From contig SCOE01000004.1 in NCBI GenBank assembly GCA_005503065.1, positions 124,001-188,000 on the forward strand: a stretch of 64,000 nucleotides of DNA, read 5' to 3'. The notes beneath the pieces were generated by a model. The model did no database searches. It was not told where the DNA came from and worked only from the letters and a program-made list of their open reading frames with translations. The stretch comes from Comamonadaceae bacterium ALPHA2B. GTDB lineage: Bacteria > Pseudomonadota > Gammaproteobacteria > Burkholderiales > Burkholderiaceae_C. Position 1 is the stretch's first letter. Each line of letters starts with the position of its first letter. This document shows, piece after piece, positions 23,898 to 34,978 of the stretch. Made by a program: the position numbers and the translations under genes.

Positions 23898-24710
23898 TTG
23901 TCTTCGCCCCTGATCGAATTCCGCGACGTCCGCTTTGGCTACGGCGAACGCGCCATCCTGGATGGCGTGTCGTTCAGCGTGCCTCGCGGCAAGGTGACGG
24001 CGCTGATGGGTGCTTCGGGCGGCGGCAAGACGACGGTGCTTCGCCTCATCGGCGGTCAGGCGCGTGCGCAGCGCGGCGAGGTGCTCTTCGACGGACAGGA
24101 CGTGGGGCGGCTCTCGAGTGATGCGCTCTACGCCGTGCGGCGCCGCATGGGCATGCTGTTCCAGTTCGGCGCGCTGTTCACCGACATGAGCGTGTTCGAA
24201 AACGTGGTCTTCCCGCTGCGCGAGCACACGCGGCTGCCGGAGCCGCTGCTGCGCGACATCGTGCTGATGAAGCTGGAGGCCGTGGGCCTGCGCAATGCGC
24301 GCGACCTCATGCCCAGCGAGATCTCCGGCGGCATGGCACGGCGCGTGGCGCTGGCGCGAGCCATCGCGCTCGACCCCGAACTCGTCATGTACGACGAGCC
24401 CTTTGCCGGGCTGGACCCGATCTCCCTGGGCACTGCGGCGCGCCTCATCCGCCAGCTCAACGACACCCTGGGGCTGACCAGCCTCATCGTCTCACACGAT
24501 CTGGAAGAAACCTTCCGCATCGCCCACCACGTGATCGTGCTGGCCAACGGCGGTGTGGCGGCGCAGGGCACGCCCGAGGACGTGCGGCGCAGCACCGATC
24601 CGCTGGTGCACCAGTTCGTCAATGCGCTGGCCGACGGGCCGGTGCATTTCCACTATCCAGGCAGCAGCGTGGAAGCCGACTTTGCTGCCAACGGCGGAGG
24701 CCGCCGATGA
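23898..24710 (+). CDS. mlaF: Phospholipid ABC transporter ATP-binding protein MlaF
   Basis: A 270-residue ATPase of the MlaFEDB complex, which moves phospholipids between inner membrane and periplasmic MlaC to keep outer-membrane asymmetry. Walker [10 protein letters not shown] (Lys44), signature [14 protein letters not shown], Walker [15 protein letters not shown] and H-loop IVSHD are intact. The start is uncertain: TTG at 23898 gives the family N-terminus; TTG at 23880 would lie inside the gltD terminator. First gene of mlaFEDACB. Confidence 0.93.
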   Translation: MSSPLIEFRDVRFGYGERAILDGVSFSVPRGKVTALMGASGGGKTTVLRLIGGQARAQRGEVLFDGQDVGRLSSDALYAVRRRMGMLFQFGALFTDMSVFENVVFPLREHTRLPEPLLRDIVLMKLEAVGLRNARDLMPSEISGGMARRVALARAIALDPELVMYDEPFAGLDPISLGTAARLIRQLNDTLGLTSLIVSHDLEETFRIAHHVIVLANGGVAAQGTPEDVRRSTDPLVHQFVNALADGPVHFHYPGSSVEADFAANGGGRR

Positions 24711-24792
24711 ATTCCGTGCCAGGCCGCCGCGTGCAAGCCCGGTTTCCTCGGGCGCCGATGACGTGCGCGCCCGTTGCTGCGCGGTGGCTGCC

Positions 24793-25575
24793 ATGAGCTG
24801 GTACCGCCCCGCCGACGTCGGTTTTGCCGTGCGCCGCAAGCTGGCCGACCTGGGTCTGGGCGCGCGCCTGTTCGTGCGCCTGCTGGGGCAGCTCGGGGCC
24901 TGCCTGCGACGCTTCGGGCTGGTGCGCGACCAGATCCATTTCCTGGGCAACTATTCGCTCGCGATCATCGCCGTCTCCGGCCTGTTCGTCGGCTTCGTGC
25001 TCGGGCTGCAGGGCTATTACACGCTGCAGCGCTACGGCTCCTCCGAGGCGCTGGGCCTGCTGGTCGCGCTGTCGCTGGTGCGCGAACTTGGGCCCGTGGT
25101 GGCGGCGCTGCTGTTCGCAGGCCGCGCCGGCACCTCGCTCACGGCCGAGATCGGCCTCATGAAGGCCGGCGAGCAGCTCAGCGCGATGGAGATGATGGCG
25201 GTCGATCCCGTGCGGCGCGTGCTGGCGCCGCGCTTCTGGGCCGGCGTCATCACGCTGCCGCTGCTGGCGGCGGTATTCAGCGCCGTCGGCGTGATCGGCG
25301 GCTACGTGGTGGGCGTGCTCATGCTCGGCATCGACGCCGGCGCCTTCTGGAGCCAGATGCAGGGCGGCGTCGACGTCTGGCGCGACGTCGGCAACGGGGT
25401 CATCAAGAGCATCGTCTTCGGCTTCACCGTGACTTTCGTCGCATTGCTGCAGGGCTACGAGGCGATGCCCACGCCCGAGGGCGTGTCGCGCGCCACCACC
25501 CGCACCGTCGTCGTCGCCTCGCTGGCCGTCCTGGGGCTCGATTTCCTGCTGACCGCCATGATGTTCAGCATCTAG
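24793..25575 (+). CDS. mlaE: Phospholipid ABC transporter permease MlaE
   Basis: A 260-residue inner-membrane permease of the MlaE (DUF140) family with about five or six helices. The conserved [38 protein letters not shown] region and the [14 protein letters not shown] block are diagnostic. The ATG lies 82 bases after mlaF; the frame is open further upstream but without MlaE similarity. Confidence 0.95.
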   Translation: MSWYRPADVGFAVRRKLADLGLGARLFVRLLGQLGACLRRFGLVRDQIHFLGNYSLAIIAVSGLFVGFVLGLQGYYTLQRYGSSEALGLLVALSLVRELGPVVAALLFAGRAGTSLTAEIGLMKAGEQLSAMEMMAVDPVRRVLAPRFWAGVITLPLLAAVFSAVGVIGGYVVGVLMLGIDAGAFWSQMQGGVDVWRDVGNGVIKSIVFGFTVTFVALLQGYEAMPTPEGVSRATTRTVVVASLAVLGLDFLLTAMMFSI

Positions 25576-25589
25576 GGAGCAGCTCATGT

Positions 25590-25664
25590 GCCCTCACGCT
25601 CATCACTTCGTGTATTCGCCGCCCCTCGTGGGCGCGCAAGCCTCCCTGCAGGCGGCTCGACAGG
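25590..25664. repeat. Second palindromic repeat family, degenerate copy (mlaE-mlaD gap)
   Basis: The block runs from CCCTCACGCTCATCACTTCG through GCCCCTCGTGGGCG and AGGCGGCTCGACAGG. Its order of elements (TCGTGT, CGCC, a C4/G3 palindrome, GCC..GGCGGC) parallels the longer block at 29791-29875. It fills nearly all of the gap between mlaE and mlaD. Confidence 0.4.
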
Positions 25665-25674
25665 AAGCTTAAAC

Positions 25675-26166
25675 ATGCAACGTTCCAACAACGACATCTG
25701 GGTCGGCCTGTTCGTGCTCATCGGCGCGGCTGCGCTGCTGTTCCTGGCCCTGCAATCGGCCAACCTGCTGAGCCTGAATTTCCAGCGCACCTATGACGTG
25801 ACGGCGCGCTTCGACAACATCGGGGGGTTGAAGCCGCAGACTGCGGTCAAGAGTGCCGGGGTGGTGGTGGGACGTGTCCAGTCCATCACGTTCAACGACA
25901 AGACTTTCCAGGCCGATGTCACGCTCTCGTTGCAAAGCCGTTACAGTTTCCCCAAGGACAGCTCGCTCAAGATCCTCACCAGCGGTTTGCTGGGAGAGCA
26001 ATACATCGGCATCGAAGCGGGCGCCGACGAGAAGAACCTGCAACCCGGTGACACCATCACCGCTACGCAGTCGGCCGTGGTGCTCGAGAACCTGATCAGT
26101 CAGTTCCTCTACAGCAAGGCGGCCGACAGTGGGACGCCGCAACAAGGGACGGCGAACAAGAAATGA
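25675..26166 (+). CDS. mlaD: Phospholipid-binding MCE protein MlaD
   Basis: A 163-residue protein: short N-terminus, one membrane helix (about 9-28), then a single MCE domain with RFDNIGGLKPQTAVKSAGV, VGRVQSI and LTSGLLGEQYIGIE. Hexameric MlaD rings form the lipid channel of the MlaFEDB complex in the periplasm. Normal length for a betaproteobacterial MlaD. The stop overlaps mlaA by four bases. Confidence 0.95.
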   Translation: MQRSNNDIWVGLFVLIGAAALLFLALQSANLLSLNFQRTYDVTARFDNIGGLKPQTAVKSAGVVVGRVQSITFNDKTFQADVTLSLQSRYSFPKDSSLKILTSGLLGEQYIGIEAGADEKNLQPGDTITATQSAVVLENLISQFLYSKAADSGTPQQGTANKK

Positions 26167-26909
26167 ATCGACGATCAGATGCCATGAATGCTATGAAAAA
26201 GATAGCTACCACCGCCCTACGGGCGGGCGTCGTGGCCGCTTTTTCTCTCGCATGCGGCCTGGCAGCCGCCCAGGACGCGGACCCGCTCGGCAGGGATCCC
26301 TTCGAGCGCTTCAACCGTGGTGTGTACCGATTCAACGACGGCGTGGACCGCGCCGTGCTGCGCCCGGTCGCGACCGCCTACCGCGACGCGGTGCCCTCGC
26401 TCGTGCGACAGGGCGTGAACAACTTCTTCGGCAACCTCGGCGATGTCTGGAACCTGGCGAACAACGTGATGCAGCTCAAGCTGCAGAACAGCGCCGAGAC
26501 CTTCATGCGCCTGAACGTCAACACCTTCTTCGGCCTGGGCGGTCTGCTCGACATCGCGTCCGAGGCAGGCATCGAGCGCCACTCCGAGGATTTCGGCCAG
26601 ACCCTGGGGCGCTGGGGCGTGCCGTCGGGCCCATACCTCGTGCTGCCGATCCTCGGCCCCTCCACCGTGCGCGACACGGCGGCGCTGCCGGTCGACTACT
26701 ATGGCGACGCTCTCTCTCACGTCAACGACATCCCGGCGCGCAATTCTCTGACAGTCCTGCGCGTCGTCGACACGCGCGCCAACCTGCTCAGGGCCAGCAC
26801 GCTGATCCAGGATGCCGCGCTCGATCCGTACAGCTTCACGCGCGATGCCTTCCTGCAGAAGCGCCGCAGCGAGATCCACGACGGCAGTGAGCCGGACGAG
26901 AGCAAGTAA
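26163..26909 (+). CDS. mlaA: Intermembrane phospholipid transport protein MlaA (VacJ)
   Basis: A 248-residue outer-membrane component that removes misplaced phospholipids from the outer leaflet. MlaA blocks DPFERFNRGVYRFND, NNFFGNLGDVWNLANNVMQ, NVNTFFGLGGLLDIASE and GPYLVLPILGPSTVRD are intact. The start overlaps mlaD (ATGA at 26163); a second ATG at 26193 gives the more classical signal start MKKIATTALRAG. Residues 10-25 are encoded by the dispersed repeat. A possible lipid cysteine occurs in FSLAC, with Ser at -3 instead of the usual Leu, so lipidation is uncertain; cleavage at LAAA by signal peptidase I is an alternative. Confidence 0.93.
   Translation: MNRRSDAMNAMKKIATTALRAGVVAAFSLACGLAAAQDADPLGRDPFERFNRGVYRFNDGVDRAVLRPVATAYRDAVPSLVRQGVNNFFGNLGDVWNLANNVMQLKLQNSAETFMRLNVNTFFGLGGLLDIASEAGIERHSEDFGQTLGRWGVPSGPYLVLPILGPSTVRDTAALPVDYYGDALSHVNDIPARNSLTVLRVVDTRANLLRASTLIQDAALDPYSFTRDAFLQKRRSEIHDGSEPDESK
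26190..26237 (-). repeat. Dispersed palindromic repeat, copy 4 (encodes MlaA signal peptide)
   Basis: Reverse-oriented unit with core GCTAT, GAAAAAG, ATAGC (26190-26206), a 17-base spacer with CCGCCC at the conserved place, and CGGGCGTCGTGGCC. It is read through in frame and encodes MlaA residues 10-25, including MKKIA. Confidence 0.65.
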
Positions 26910-27029
26910 TTTTTCGCATTCGGCCGCTTGCAGATGGTTGCACCCTGCCGCGTGGCGGGGGAACCCGCCGGCAGCCCCGTTCTCCAACGCGTTCCGGTCC
27001 CGCGACCGTTTCAAAGAAGGATTGACCCC

Positions 27030-27683
27030 ATGAACACCCTCCTGCAACGTCGCACGCTTGGTCGTTGGGCATTGGCCGGCGCCCTTGTGCTCGGGGCTGC
27101 AGCCGGCGCCATGAAGCCGGCCTTCGCCGCCGACGAGGCGCCCGATGTTCTGGTCAAGCGCCTGTCGACCGAGGTGCTCGACACCATCAAGGCCGACAGT
27201 TCGATCAAGGCCGGGGACGTCAACAAGATCATGGGCCTGGTCGACACGAAGATCATGCCCAACGTGAACTTCCAGCGCATGACCGCCTCGGCCGTCGGCC
27301 CGGCCTGGCGCCAAGCCACGCCCGAGCAGCAGAAGCGCCTGCAGGACGAGTTCAAGGCACTGCTGGTGCGCACCTACGCGGGCGCGCTTGACCAGGTGAG
27401 CGACCAGACGGTGACCATCAAGCCGTTCCGCGGCTCGGCAGACGACCAAGAAGTGCTCGTGCGCTCCGAGATCCGCGGGCGTGGCGAGCCCGTTCAGCTG
27501 GACTACCGCCTGGAGAAGACGCCCGGCCAGGGCTATGGCTGGAAGGTCTACAACCTGAATGTCATGGGCGTCTGGTTGGTCGACACCTACCGCACCCAGT
27601 TCGCGCAGGAAATCAACAGCAAGGGCATCGACGGCCTGATCGCCGCCTTGGCGGCGCGCAACAAGGCCAACGCCAAGGGCTGA
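27030..27683 (+). CDS. mlaC: Periplasmic phospholipid-binding protein MlaC
   Basis: A 217-residue periplasmic shuttle carrying phospholipids between MlaA and MlaFEDB. The signal peptide of about 33 residues contains Arg7-Arg8 in LLQRRTLGRWALAG and ends at AFA, so Tat export is conceivable. The MlaC/Ttg2D fold shows FQRMTASAVGPAWRQATPEQQ, FKALLVRTYAGAL and YGWKVYNLNVMGVWLVDTYR. AGAAGG precedes the ATG. A gap of 120 bases separates it from mlaA. Confidence 0.95.
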   Translation: MNTLLQRRTLGRWALAGALVLGAAAGAMKPAFAADEAPDVLVKRLSTEVLDTIKADSSIKAGDVNKIMGLVDTKIMPNVNFQRMTASAVGPAWRQATPEQQKRLQDEFKALLVRTYAGALDQVSDQTVTIKPFRGSADDQEVLVRSEIRGRGEPVQLDYRLEKTPGQGYGWKVYNLNVMGVWLVDTYRTQFAQEINSKGIDGLIAALAARNKANAKG

Positions 27684-27701
27684 GCTGGCCAGCGAAGCCC
27701 C

Positions 27702-27995
27702 ATGGCCGGATCCGACGCCCACATGCTGGTGCTGCCCACGCGGCTCACCCATGACGAAGCTCCCGACTGCATGCGCATGCTGCAGCAGGGGCTGGCGGGC
27801 CAGCAGGGCTCCGCGGCCGTGATCGATGCCAGCGCGCTGGCGCAGTTCGATTCCTCCGCCCTGGCGGTGCTGCTCGAATGCAGGCGCGAGGCGAGCGCCC
27901 TGGGCCGCGGCTTCGCCGTCAAGGGGCTGCCGCAGCGTCTGCGCGAGCTGGCCACGCTCTACGGCATCGCCGGCCTGCTGCCCGCGGCGCCCTGA
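27702..27995 (+). CDS. mlaB: STAS-domain protein MlaB
   Basis: A 97-residue single STAS domain (VIDASALAQFDSSALAVLLECRREA) that binds MlaF and stabilises the MlaFEDB complex on its cytoplasmic side. Position after mlaC is standard. ATG 18 bases after the mlaC stop. Confidence 0.9.
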   Translation: MAGSDAHMLVLPTRLTHDEAPDCMRMLQQGLAGQQGSAAVIDASALAQFDSSALAVLLECRREASALGRGFAVKGLPQRLRELATLYGIAGLLPAAP

Positions 27996-28041
27996 GCGGG
28001 TGCCGCAAAGCCACGCACCAGCGGGGCGCAGGCGGGGCGCC

Positions 28042-28047
28042 TAAAAT
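28042..28047 (+). promoter_or_regulatory. -10-like element before the ABC exporter genes
   Basis: TAAAAT ten bases before the ATG at 28058. It could start a separate near-leaderless transcript for the two ABC genes. No clear -35. Confidence 0.35.
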
Positions 28048-28057
28048 CCCGCCTCCC

Positions 28058-29005
<948 letters not shown>

Positions 29006-29021
29006 GCCGGGAGGCCCGGCC

Positions 29022-29789
29022 ATGATGGTCACCGCACTCGGCTGGCGGGCGCTTCTCTACAAGGAAGTGCTGCGCTTCTGGAAGGTCGGCCTGCAGACCG
29101 TGGGCGCGCCCGTGCTCACGGCGGTGCTGTACCTCATGGTCTTCGGCCATGTGCTGGAAGACCACGTGAAGGTCTACGGCACGGTGAGCTACACCGCATT
29201 TCTCATTCCCGGCTTGGTGATGATGAGCGTGCTGCAGAACGCTTTCGCCAACAGCTCCTCGTCGATCATCCAGAGCAAGATCATGGGCAACCTAGTCTTC
29301 GTGCTGCTCACGCCGCTGTCGCACTGGGGATGGTTCCTGGCCTACGTGGGCTCCTCCGTGATCCGCGGGCTGGTCGTGGGGCTGGGCGTGCTGGTGGTCA
29401 CGCTCTTCTTCGCGGTGCCGCCCTTCGCGCAGCCGCTGTGGATCTTGGTGTTCGCGCTGCTGGGCGCGGCGCTTCTGGGCACGCTGGGGCTCATCGCGGG
29501 CCTCTGGGCAGAGAAGTTCGACCAGATGGCCGTGTTCCAGAACTTCCTGATCATGCCCATGACCTTCCTGTCGGGCGTGTTCTATTCGATCCATTCGCTG
29601 CCGGCCTTCTGGCAGGGCGTGAGCCACGTCAACCCGTTCTTCTACATGATCGACGGCTTCCGCTACGGCTTCTTCGGCGTGTCCGACGTGTCGCCCTGGC
29701 TGAGCCTGGGCATCGTGGGCAGCGCCTGGCTGGTGGTGAGCGCCGTGGCCATCCACCTGCTGCGCATTGGCTACAAACTCAGATCATGA
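29022..29789 (+). CDS. ABC-2 type transporter permease (YadH-like)
   Basis: A 255-residue inner-membrane permease with six hydrophobic helices and the ABC-2 signature region LIAGLWAEKFDQMAVFQNFLIMP followed by SGVFYSIHSLPAFWQ. It forms the membrane half of the exporter with the preceding ATPase. Two adjacent ATG codons (29022, 29025) are possible starts. Substrate unknown. Confidence 0.92.
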   Translation: MMVTALGWRALLYKEVLRFWKVGLQTVGAPVLTAVLYLMVFGHVLEDHVKVYGTVSYTAFLIPGLVMMSVLQNAFANSSSSIIQSKIMGNLVFVLLTPLSHWGWFLAYVGSSVIRGLVVGLGVLVVTLFFAVPPFAQPLWILVFALLGAALLGTLGLIAGLWAEKFDQMAVFQNFLIMPMTFLSGVFYSIHSLPAFWQGVSHVNPFFYMIDGFRYGFFGVSDVSPWLSLGIVGSAWLVVSAVAIHLLRIGYKLRS

Positions 29790-29790
29790 T

Positions 29791-29875
29791 GGCCCCCCAG
29801 CTTTGCACTCGCTTCGCTCGTGTCACGCCACCCCCCGAGGGGGAGACACGGCCCGCCTTGGGGCGGCCCGGCGGC
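29791..29875. repeat. Second palindromic repeat family, well-preserved copy
   Basis: An intergenic block containing nested palindromes: CTCGCTTCGCTCG, CCCCCCGAGGGGG and CCGCCTTGGGGCGG. From memory, near-identical blocks are common between genes in Comamonadaceae genomes. It fills most of the gap between the ABC permease and ibaG; further short palindromic sequence continues to the ibaG start. A related degenerate block lies at 25590-25664. Confidence 0.6.
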
Positions 29876-29907
29876 GGCCGTGGACCGATCTCGCTTTCGC
29901 TCGATCT

Positions 29908-30150
29908 ATGACCGCTGAAGAACTCCAATCCATCATCCAGTCGGGCCTGGCCTGCGAGCACATCGCGCTCGAGGGCGACGGGCGCCACTGGTACGCCACC
30001 ATCGTCTCGCCCGAGTTCGAGGGCAAGCGTGCCATCCAGCGGCACCAGCGGGTCTACGCAACCCTCGGTGCGAAAATGCATACCGACGAAGTGCATGCGC
30101 TGTCGATGAAGACCTTCACGCCGGCCGAGTGGGCCGCGCAGGGGCACTGA
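29908..30150 (+). CDS. ibaG: BolA family protein, IbaG-like
   Basis: An 80-residue BolA-fold protein with the helix-turn segment [15 protein letters not shown] and the [14 protein letters not shown]-terminus. The conserved cysteine at position 16 region ([14 protein letters not shown]) and the position before murA match IbaG/YrbA, which interacts with monothiol glutaredoxin and Fe-S clusters. The frame is open upstream into the repeat, but the ATG at 29908 gives the family N-terminus MTAEELQ. Confidence 0.9.
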   Translation: MTAEELQSIIQSGLACEHIALEGDGRHWYATIVSPEFEGKRAIQRHQRVYATLGAKMHTDEVHALSMKTFTPAEWAAQGH

Positions 30151-30201
30151 CCTTTCCGGCCGGCGCACGGCGCCGGCTCCCTGATCTCGCTGGACTTCCC
30201 G

Positions 30202-31475
<1,274 letters not shown>

Positions 31476-31479
<4 letters not shown>

Positions 31480-32117
31480 TCACGCTTGCGCTGTCGAAGG
31501 GCCGCATCTTCGAGGAGACGCTGCCCCTGCTGGCCGCGGCCGGCATCGAGGTCACCGAAGACCCCGAGAAGTCGCGCAAGCTCATCCTGCCCACCACCCG
31601 GCCCGACGTGCGCGTGGTGCTGGTGCGCGCCTCCGACGTACCGACCTACGTGCAGTACGGCGGCGCCGACCTGGGCGTCACCGGCCTCGACGTGCTGCTG
31701 GAACACGGCAACCAGGGCCTGTACCAGCCGCTGGACCTGCGCATCGCCGCCTGCCGCCTCAGTGTGGCCGTGCGGGCCGACTACGACTACGCCAGTGCCG
31801 TGCGGCAGGGCTCGCGCCTGAAGGTTGCCACCAAGTACGTGGGCCTCGCGCGCGACTTCTTCGCCCGCAAGGGCGTGCACGTCGATCTGATCAAGCTCTA
31901 CGGCAGCATGGAGCTGGCGCCGCTCACCGGCCTGGCCGATGCCATCGTCGACCTCGTCTCCACCGGCAACACGCTCAAGGCCAACCAGTTGGTCGAGGTG
32001 GAGCGCATCATGGACATCAGCGCCCGCCTGGTCGTGAACCAGGCGGCGCTCAAGCTCAAGCGCGAGCCGATCCGCCACATCATCGACGCCTTCGCGTCGG
32101 CCATCCCGCCACGCTGA
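31476..32117 (+). CDS. hisG: ATP phosphoribosyltransferase, short form
   Basis: A 213-residue catalytic HisG that condenses ATP with PRPP in the first histidine step. Signatures are [43 protein letters not shown] and the PRPP loop [15 protein letters not shown]. The C-terminal regulatory ACT-like domain is absent, so activity should require the HisZ partner, which is not in this window. ATGA overlap with murA. Confidence 0.96.
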
Positions 32118-32118
32118 C

Positions 32119-32166
32119 GCTATGAAATTGATAGCTTCTCCTGCCCGCCTGTCAACGGTTTCGGCC
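32119..32166 (-). repeat. Dispersed palindromic repeat, copy 5 (supplies the hisD start)
   Basis: Reverse-oriented; core GCTAT, GAAATTG, ATAGC (32119-32135) is perfect, the 17-base spacer keeps CTGCCC at the conserved place, and the distal arm is degenerate. The hisD ATG (32122) lies inside the core. Confidence 0.6.
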
Positions 32167-33498
32167 ACTTTCGATGCCGAATTCAAGGCGCGGCTGCACT
32201 GGTCGGCCGACACCGATGCGGCGATCGAGCAGCGGGTGGCGGACATCCTGGCCGACGTGCGCAAGCGCGGCGATGCGGCCGTGCTCGAGTACACGCGCCG
32301 CTTCGACGGGCTGGCCGCCGAATCGATGGCGCAACTGGAGCTGACGCAGGCGGATTTCCAGCAGGCCTTCGATTCGCTGCCCGCCGCCCAGCGCGACGCG
32401 CTGCGTGCCGCCGCCGACCGGGTGCGCAGCTACCACGAGGCGCAGAAGAAGGCCTCCGGCGAAAGCTGGAGCTACCGCGACGCCGACGGCACGCTGCTGG
32501 GCCAGAAGGTCACGCCGCTGGACCGCGTGGGCATCTACGTGCCCGGCGGCAAGGCGGCGTACCCGTCGAGCCTGCTGATGAACGCCATCCCGGCGCACGT
32601 GGCCGGCGTGCAGGAAATCATCATGGTCGTGCCCACGCCTGCCAAGGGCAGCGTGGCCACCGGCGGCGCGGAAGGTGCCGCGCCGACCACCCAGGGCGAG
32701 CGCAACGTGCTGGTGCTCGCCGCGGCGCACGTGGCCGGCGTCACCCGCGCCTTCACCATCGGCGGCGCGCAGGCGGTGGCCGCGCTGGCCTACGGCACGG
32801 CGACCGTGCCGGCGGTGGACAAGATCACCGGCCCCGGCAATGCCTACGTGGCGGCCGCCAAGCGCCGCGTGTTCGGCACCGTGGGCATCGACATGATCGC
32901 CGGCCCGAGCGAGATCCTCGTGCTGGCCGACGGCACGACGCCGCCCGACTGGGTGGCGATGGACCTGTTCAGCCAGGCCGAGCACGACGAGCTGGCGCAG
33001 AGCATCCTGCTGTGCCCCGACGCGGCCTACATCGACGCCGTGCAGCGCGAGATCGACCGCCTGCTGCCCACCATGCCGCGCGCGGAGATCATCGCCGCCA
33101 GCCTGAACGGCCGCGGCGCGCTGATCCACACGCGCGACATGGAAGAAGCCTGTGCCATCAGCAACCGCATCGCGCCGGAGCACCTGGAGGTGAGCAGCCG
33201 CGATCCCCACCGGTGGGAGCCGCTCCTCAGGCACGCCGGCGCGATCTTCCTCGGCGCCTTCACCAGCGAATCGCTGGGCGACTACTGCGCCGGCCCCAAC
33301 CACGTGCTGCCCACCAGCGGCACCGCGCGCTTCTCGTCGCCGCTGGGCGTGTACGACTTCCAGAAGCGCAGCAGCCTCATCGAGGTGAGCGAGCAGGGCG
33401 CCCAGGTGCTGGGCCCCATCGCGGCCGAACTGGCGTATGGCGAGGGGCTGCAGGCGCACGCGCAGGCGGCCGAGATGCGGCTGCGCCGCGCCGGCTGA
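32122..33498 (+). CDS. hisD: Histidinol dehydrogenase
   Basis: A 458-residue zinc enzyme that oxidises histidinol to histidine in two NAD-linked steps. Motifs include [44 protein letters not shown], the zinc/catalytic QAEHDE and [12 protein letters not shown], and [22 protein letters not shown] short variable insert ([19 protein letters not shown]) sits after VVPTPA. The ATG at 32122 follows hisG by four bases, is within a dispersed repeat core and has no Shine-Dalgarno, so the first residues MKLIAS are repeat-encoded. Confidence 0.96.
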   Translation: MKLIASPARLSTVSATFDAEFKARLHWSADTDAAIEQRVADILADVRKRGDAAVLEYTRRFDGLAAESMAQLELTQADFQQAFDSLPAAQRDALRAAADRVRSYHEAQKKASGESWSYRDADGTLLGQKVTPLDRVGIYVPGGKAAYPSSLLMNAIPAHVAGVQEIIMVVPTPAKGSVATGGAEGAAPTTQGERNVLVLAAAHVAGVTRAFTIGGAQAVAALAYGTATVPAVDKITGPGNAYVAAAKRRVFGTVGIDMIAGPSEILVLADGTTPPDWVAMDLFSQAEHDELAQSILLCPDAAYIDAVQREIDRLLPTMPRAEIIAASLNGRGALIHTRDMEEACAISNRIAPEHLEVSSRDPHRWEPLLRHAGAIFLGAFTSESLGDYCAGPNHVLPTSGTARFSSPLGVYDFQKRSSLIEVSEQGAQVLGPIAAELAYGEGLQAHAQAAEMRLRRAG

Positions 33499-33503
33499 GC
33501 GCC

Positions 33504-33857
33504 ATGCGGTCCGCGATGCGTCCGCTGCTGCTGTGCGCACTGCTGGCCGCCGGCTCCGCGCAGGCGATGAGCATCCGCGAACTGCGCACCCTCGAGGCCA
33601 ACGAGAAGGACGGCCGCGCCTATGCCGGCTACTACCTCGTGGGCGTGGTCGAGGGGCTGCGCGAGGCGGCCGACACGGTGCAGCGCAGCGGGCAGAAGCC
33701 GCCCTTCTGCATCAACGGGCGGCGGCTCGAGCCCTCGATGGCGCGCTCCCTCTACCAGGGCGAGCTCACGCGCCACGCCGACCAGTACGAGGCCGACATG
33801 CCCGTGCAACTCGTTCTTTCCGCCGCGCTGCAGAACAGCTACCGCTGCAGCCCCTGA
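33504..33857 (+). CDS. Small exported protein, Rap1a/Tai-like
   Basis: A 117-residue protein with a signal peptide cut near AQA (residue 21). The mature part has YAGYYLVGVVEGLREAAD, PPFCINGRRLEP and a C-terminal SAALQNSYRC, a pattern resembling the Rap1a/Tai immunity-protein fold with two conserved cysteines that could form a disulfide. It sits between hisD and hisC (5 bases after hisD, 11 before hisC) and is evidently co-transcribed, but has no known part in histidine synthesis. Fold similarity is recalled, not computed. Confidence 0.65.
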   Translation: MRSAMRPLLLCALLAAGSAQAMSIRELRTLEANEKDGRAYAGYYLVGVVEGLREAADTVQRSGQKPPFCINGRRLEPSMARSLYQGELTRHADQYEADMPVQLVLSAALQNSYRCSP

Positions 33858-33868
33858 CGCACCCCCCG

Positions 33869-34978
33869 ATGACCGCTCCGACCTCCGACCTCACCCGCCG
33901 CGCCCTGGCGCGCCTGCGCCCCGACGTGCAGTCCATGCACGCCTACGCCGTGCAGGATGCGCGCGGCCTGCTCAAGCTGGACGCGATGGAGAACCCCTAC
34001 ACGCTGCCTGCCGATCTGCAGGCGGAGCTGGGCGCGCGGCTGGGGGCGCTGGCGCTCAACCGCTACCCGGGCGAACGCGGGGCCGACCTGCAGCGGGCGC
34101 TGGCCGCCTATGCGCAGGTGCCCGACGGCTTCGGCCTCATGCTGGGCAACGGCTCCGACGAGCTGATCTCGCTGTTGGCCATGGCCTGCGACCTGCCGGG
34201 CGCCACCATCGTCGCGCCGGTGCCGGGTTTCGTGATGTACGCCATGAGCGCGCAGCTGCAGGGCCTGAAATTCGTCGGCGTGCCGCTGACCGAGGACTTC
34301 GAGCTCGACGCGGCCGCGATGCTCGCCGCCATCGAGCGCGAGCGGCCGGCGATCCTGTACCTGGCCTACCCGAACAACCCGACGGCGAACCTCTGGGACG
34401 CCGACGTCATGCAGCGCCTCGTCGACGCCCAGGGCGCCCAGGGCGGGCTGGTGGTCATCGACGAGGCCTACCAGCCCTTCGCCGGCCGCAGCTGGCTCGA
34501 CGCCATCCGCCGTGACCCGGCGCGCCACGGCCACGTGCTGCTGATGCGCACCCTGAGCAAGTTCGGCCTGGCGGGTGTGCGCCTGGGCTACCTCATCGGC
34601 CCGGCCGCGCTGGTGGCCGAAGTCGACAAGGTCCGCCCGCCCTACAACATCAGCGTGCTCAATTGCGAGTGCGCGCTCTTCGCACTCGAGCACGCCGGCG
34701 TGTTCGCCGAGCAGGCCGACGCGATCCGTCGCGAGCGCACCGGCCTCGTCGCGCGCCTGGCCGAGCTGCCGGGCGTTCGCGTGTGGCCCAGCGACGCCAA
34801 CATGGTGCTGGTGCGCGTCCCCGACGCCGACGAGGCCTTCGCGGGCATGAAGGCGCGCGGGGTGCTCGTGAAGAACGTTTCTAGAATGCACCCTCTGCTG
34901 GCGAACTGCCTGCGCCTGACGGTCGGCACCCCCGACGAGAACGCGCGCATGTTCGCGGCACTCGAAGGCGCCCTATGA
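33869..34978 (+). CDS. hisC: Histidinol-phosphate aminotransferase
   Basis: A 369-residue fold-type I PLP aminotransferase converting imidazole acetol phosphate to histidinol phosphate. The N-terminal [46 protein letters not shown] and PLP-lysine block [15 protein letters not shown] are intact, and the C-terminal [11 protein letters not shown] binds the phosphate. The stop overlaps hisB by four bases. Confidence 0.95.
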   Translation: MTAPTSDLTRRALARLRPDVQSMHAYAVQDARGLLKLDAMENPYTLPADLQAELGARLGALALNRYPGERGADLQRALAAYAQVPDGFGLMLGNGSDELISLLAMACDLPGATIVAPVPGFVMYAMSAQLQGLKFVGVPLTEDFELDAAAMLAAIERERPAILYLAYPNNPTANLWDADVMQRLVDAQGAQGGLVVIDEAYQPFAGRSWLDAIRRDPARHGHVLLMRTLSKFGLAGVRLGYLIGPAALVAEVDKVRPPYNISVLNCECALFALEHAGVFAEQADAIRRERTGLVARLAELPGVRVWPSDANMVLVRVPDADEAFAGMKARGVLVKNVSRMHPLLANCLRLTVGTPDENARMFAALEGAL

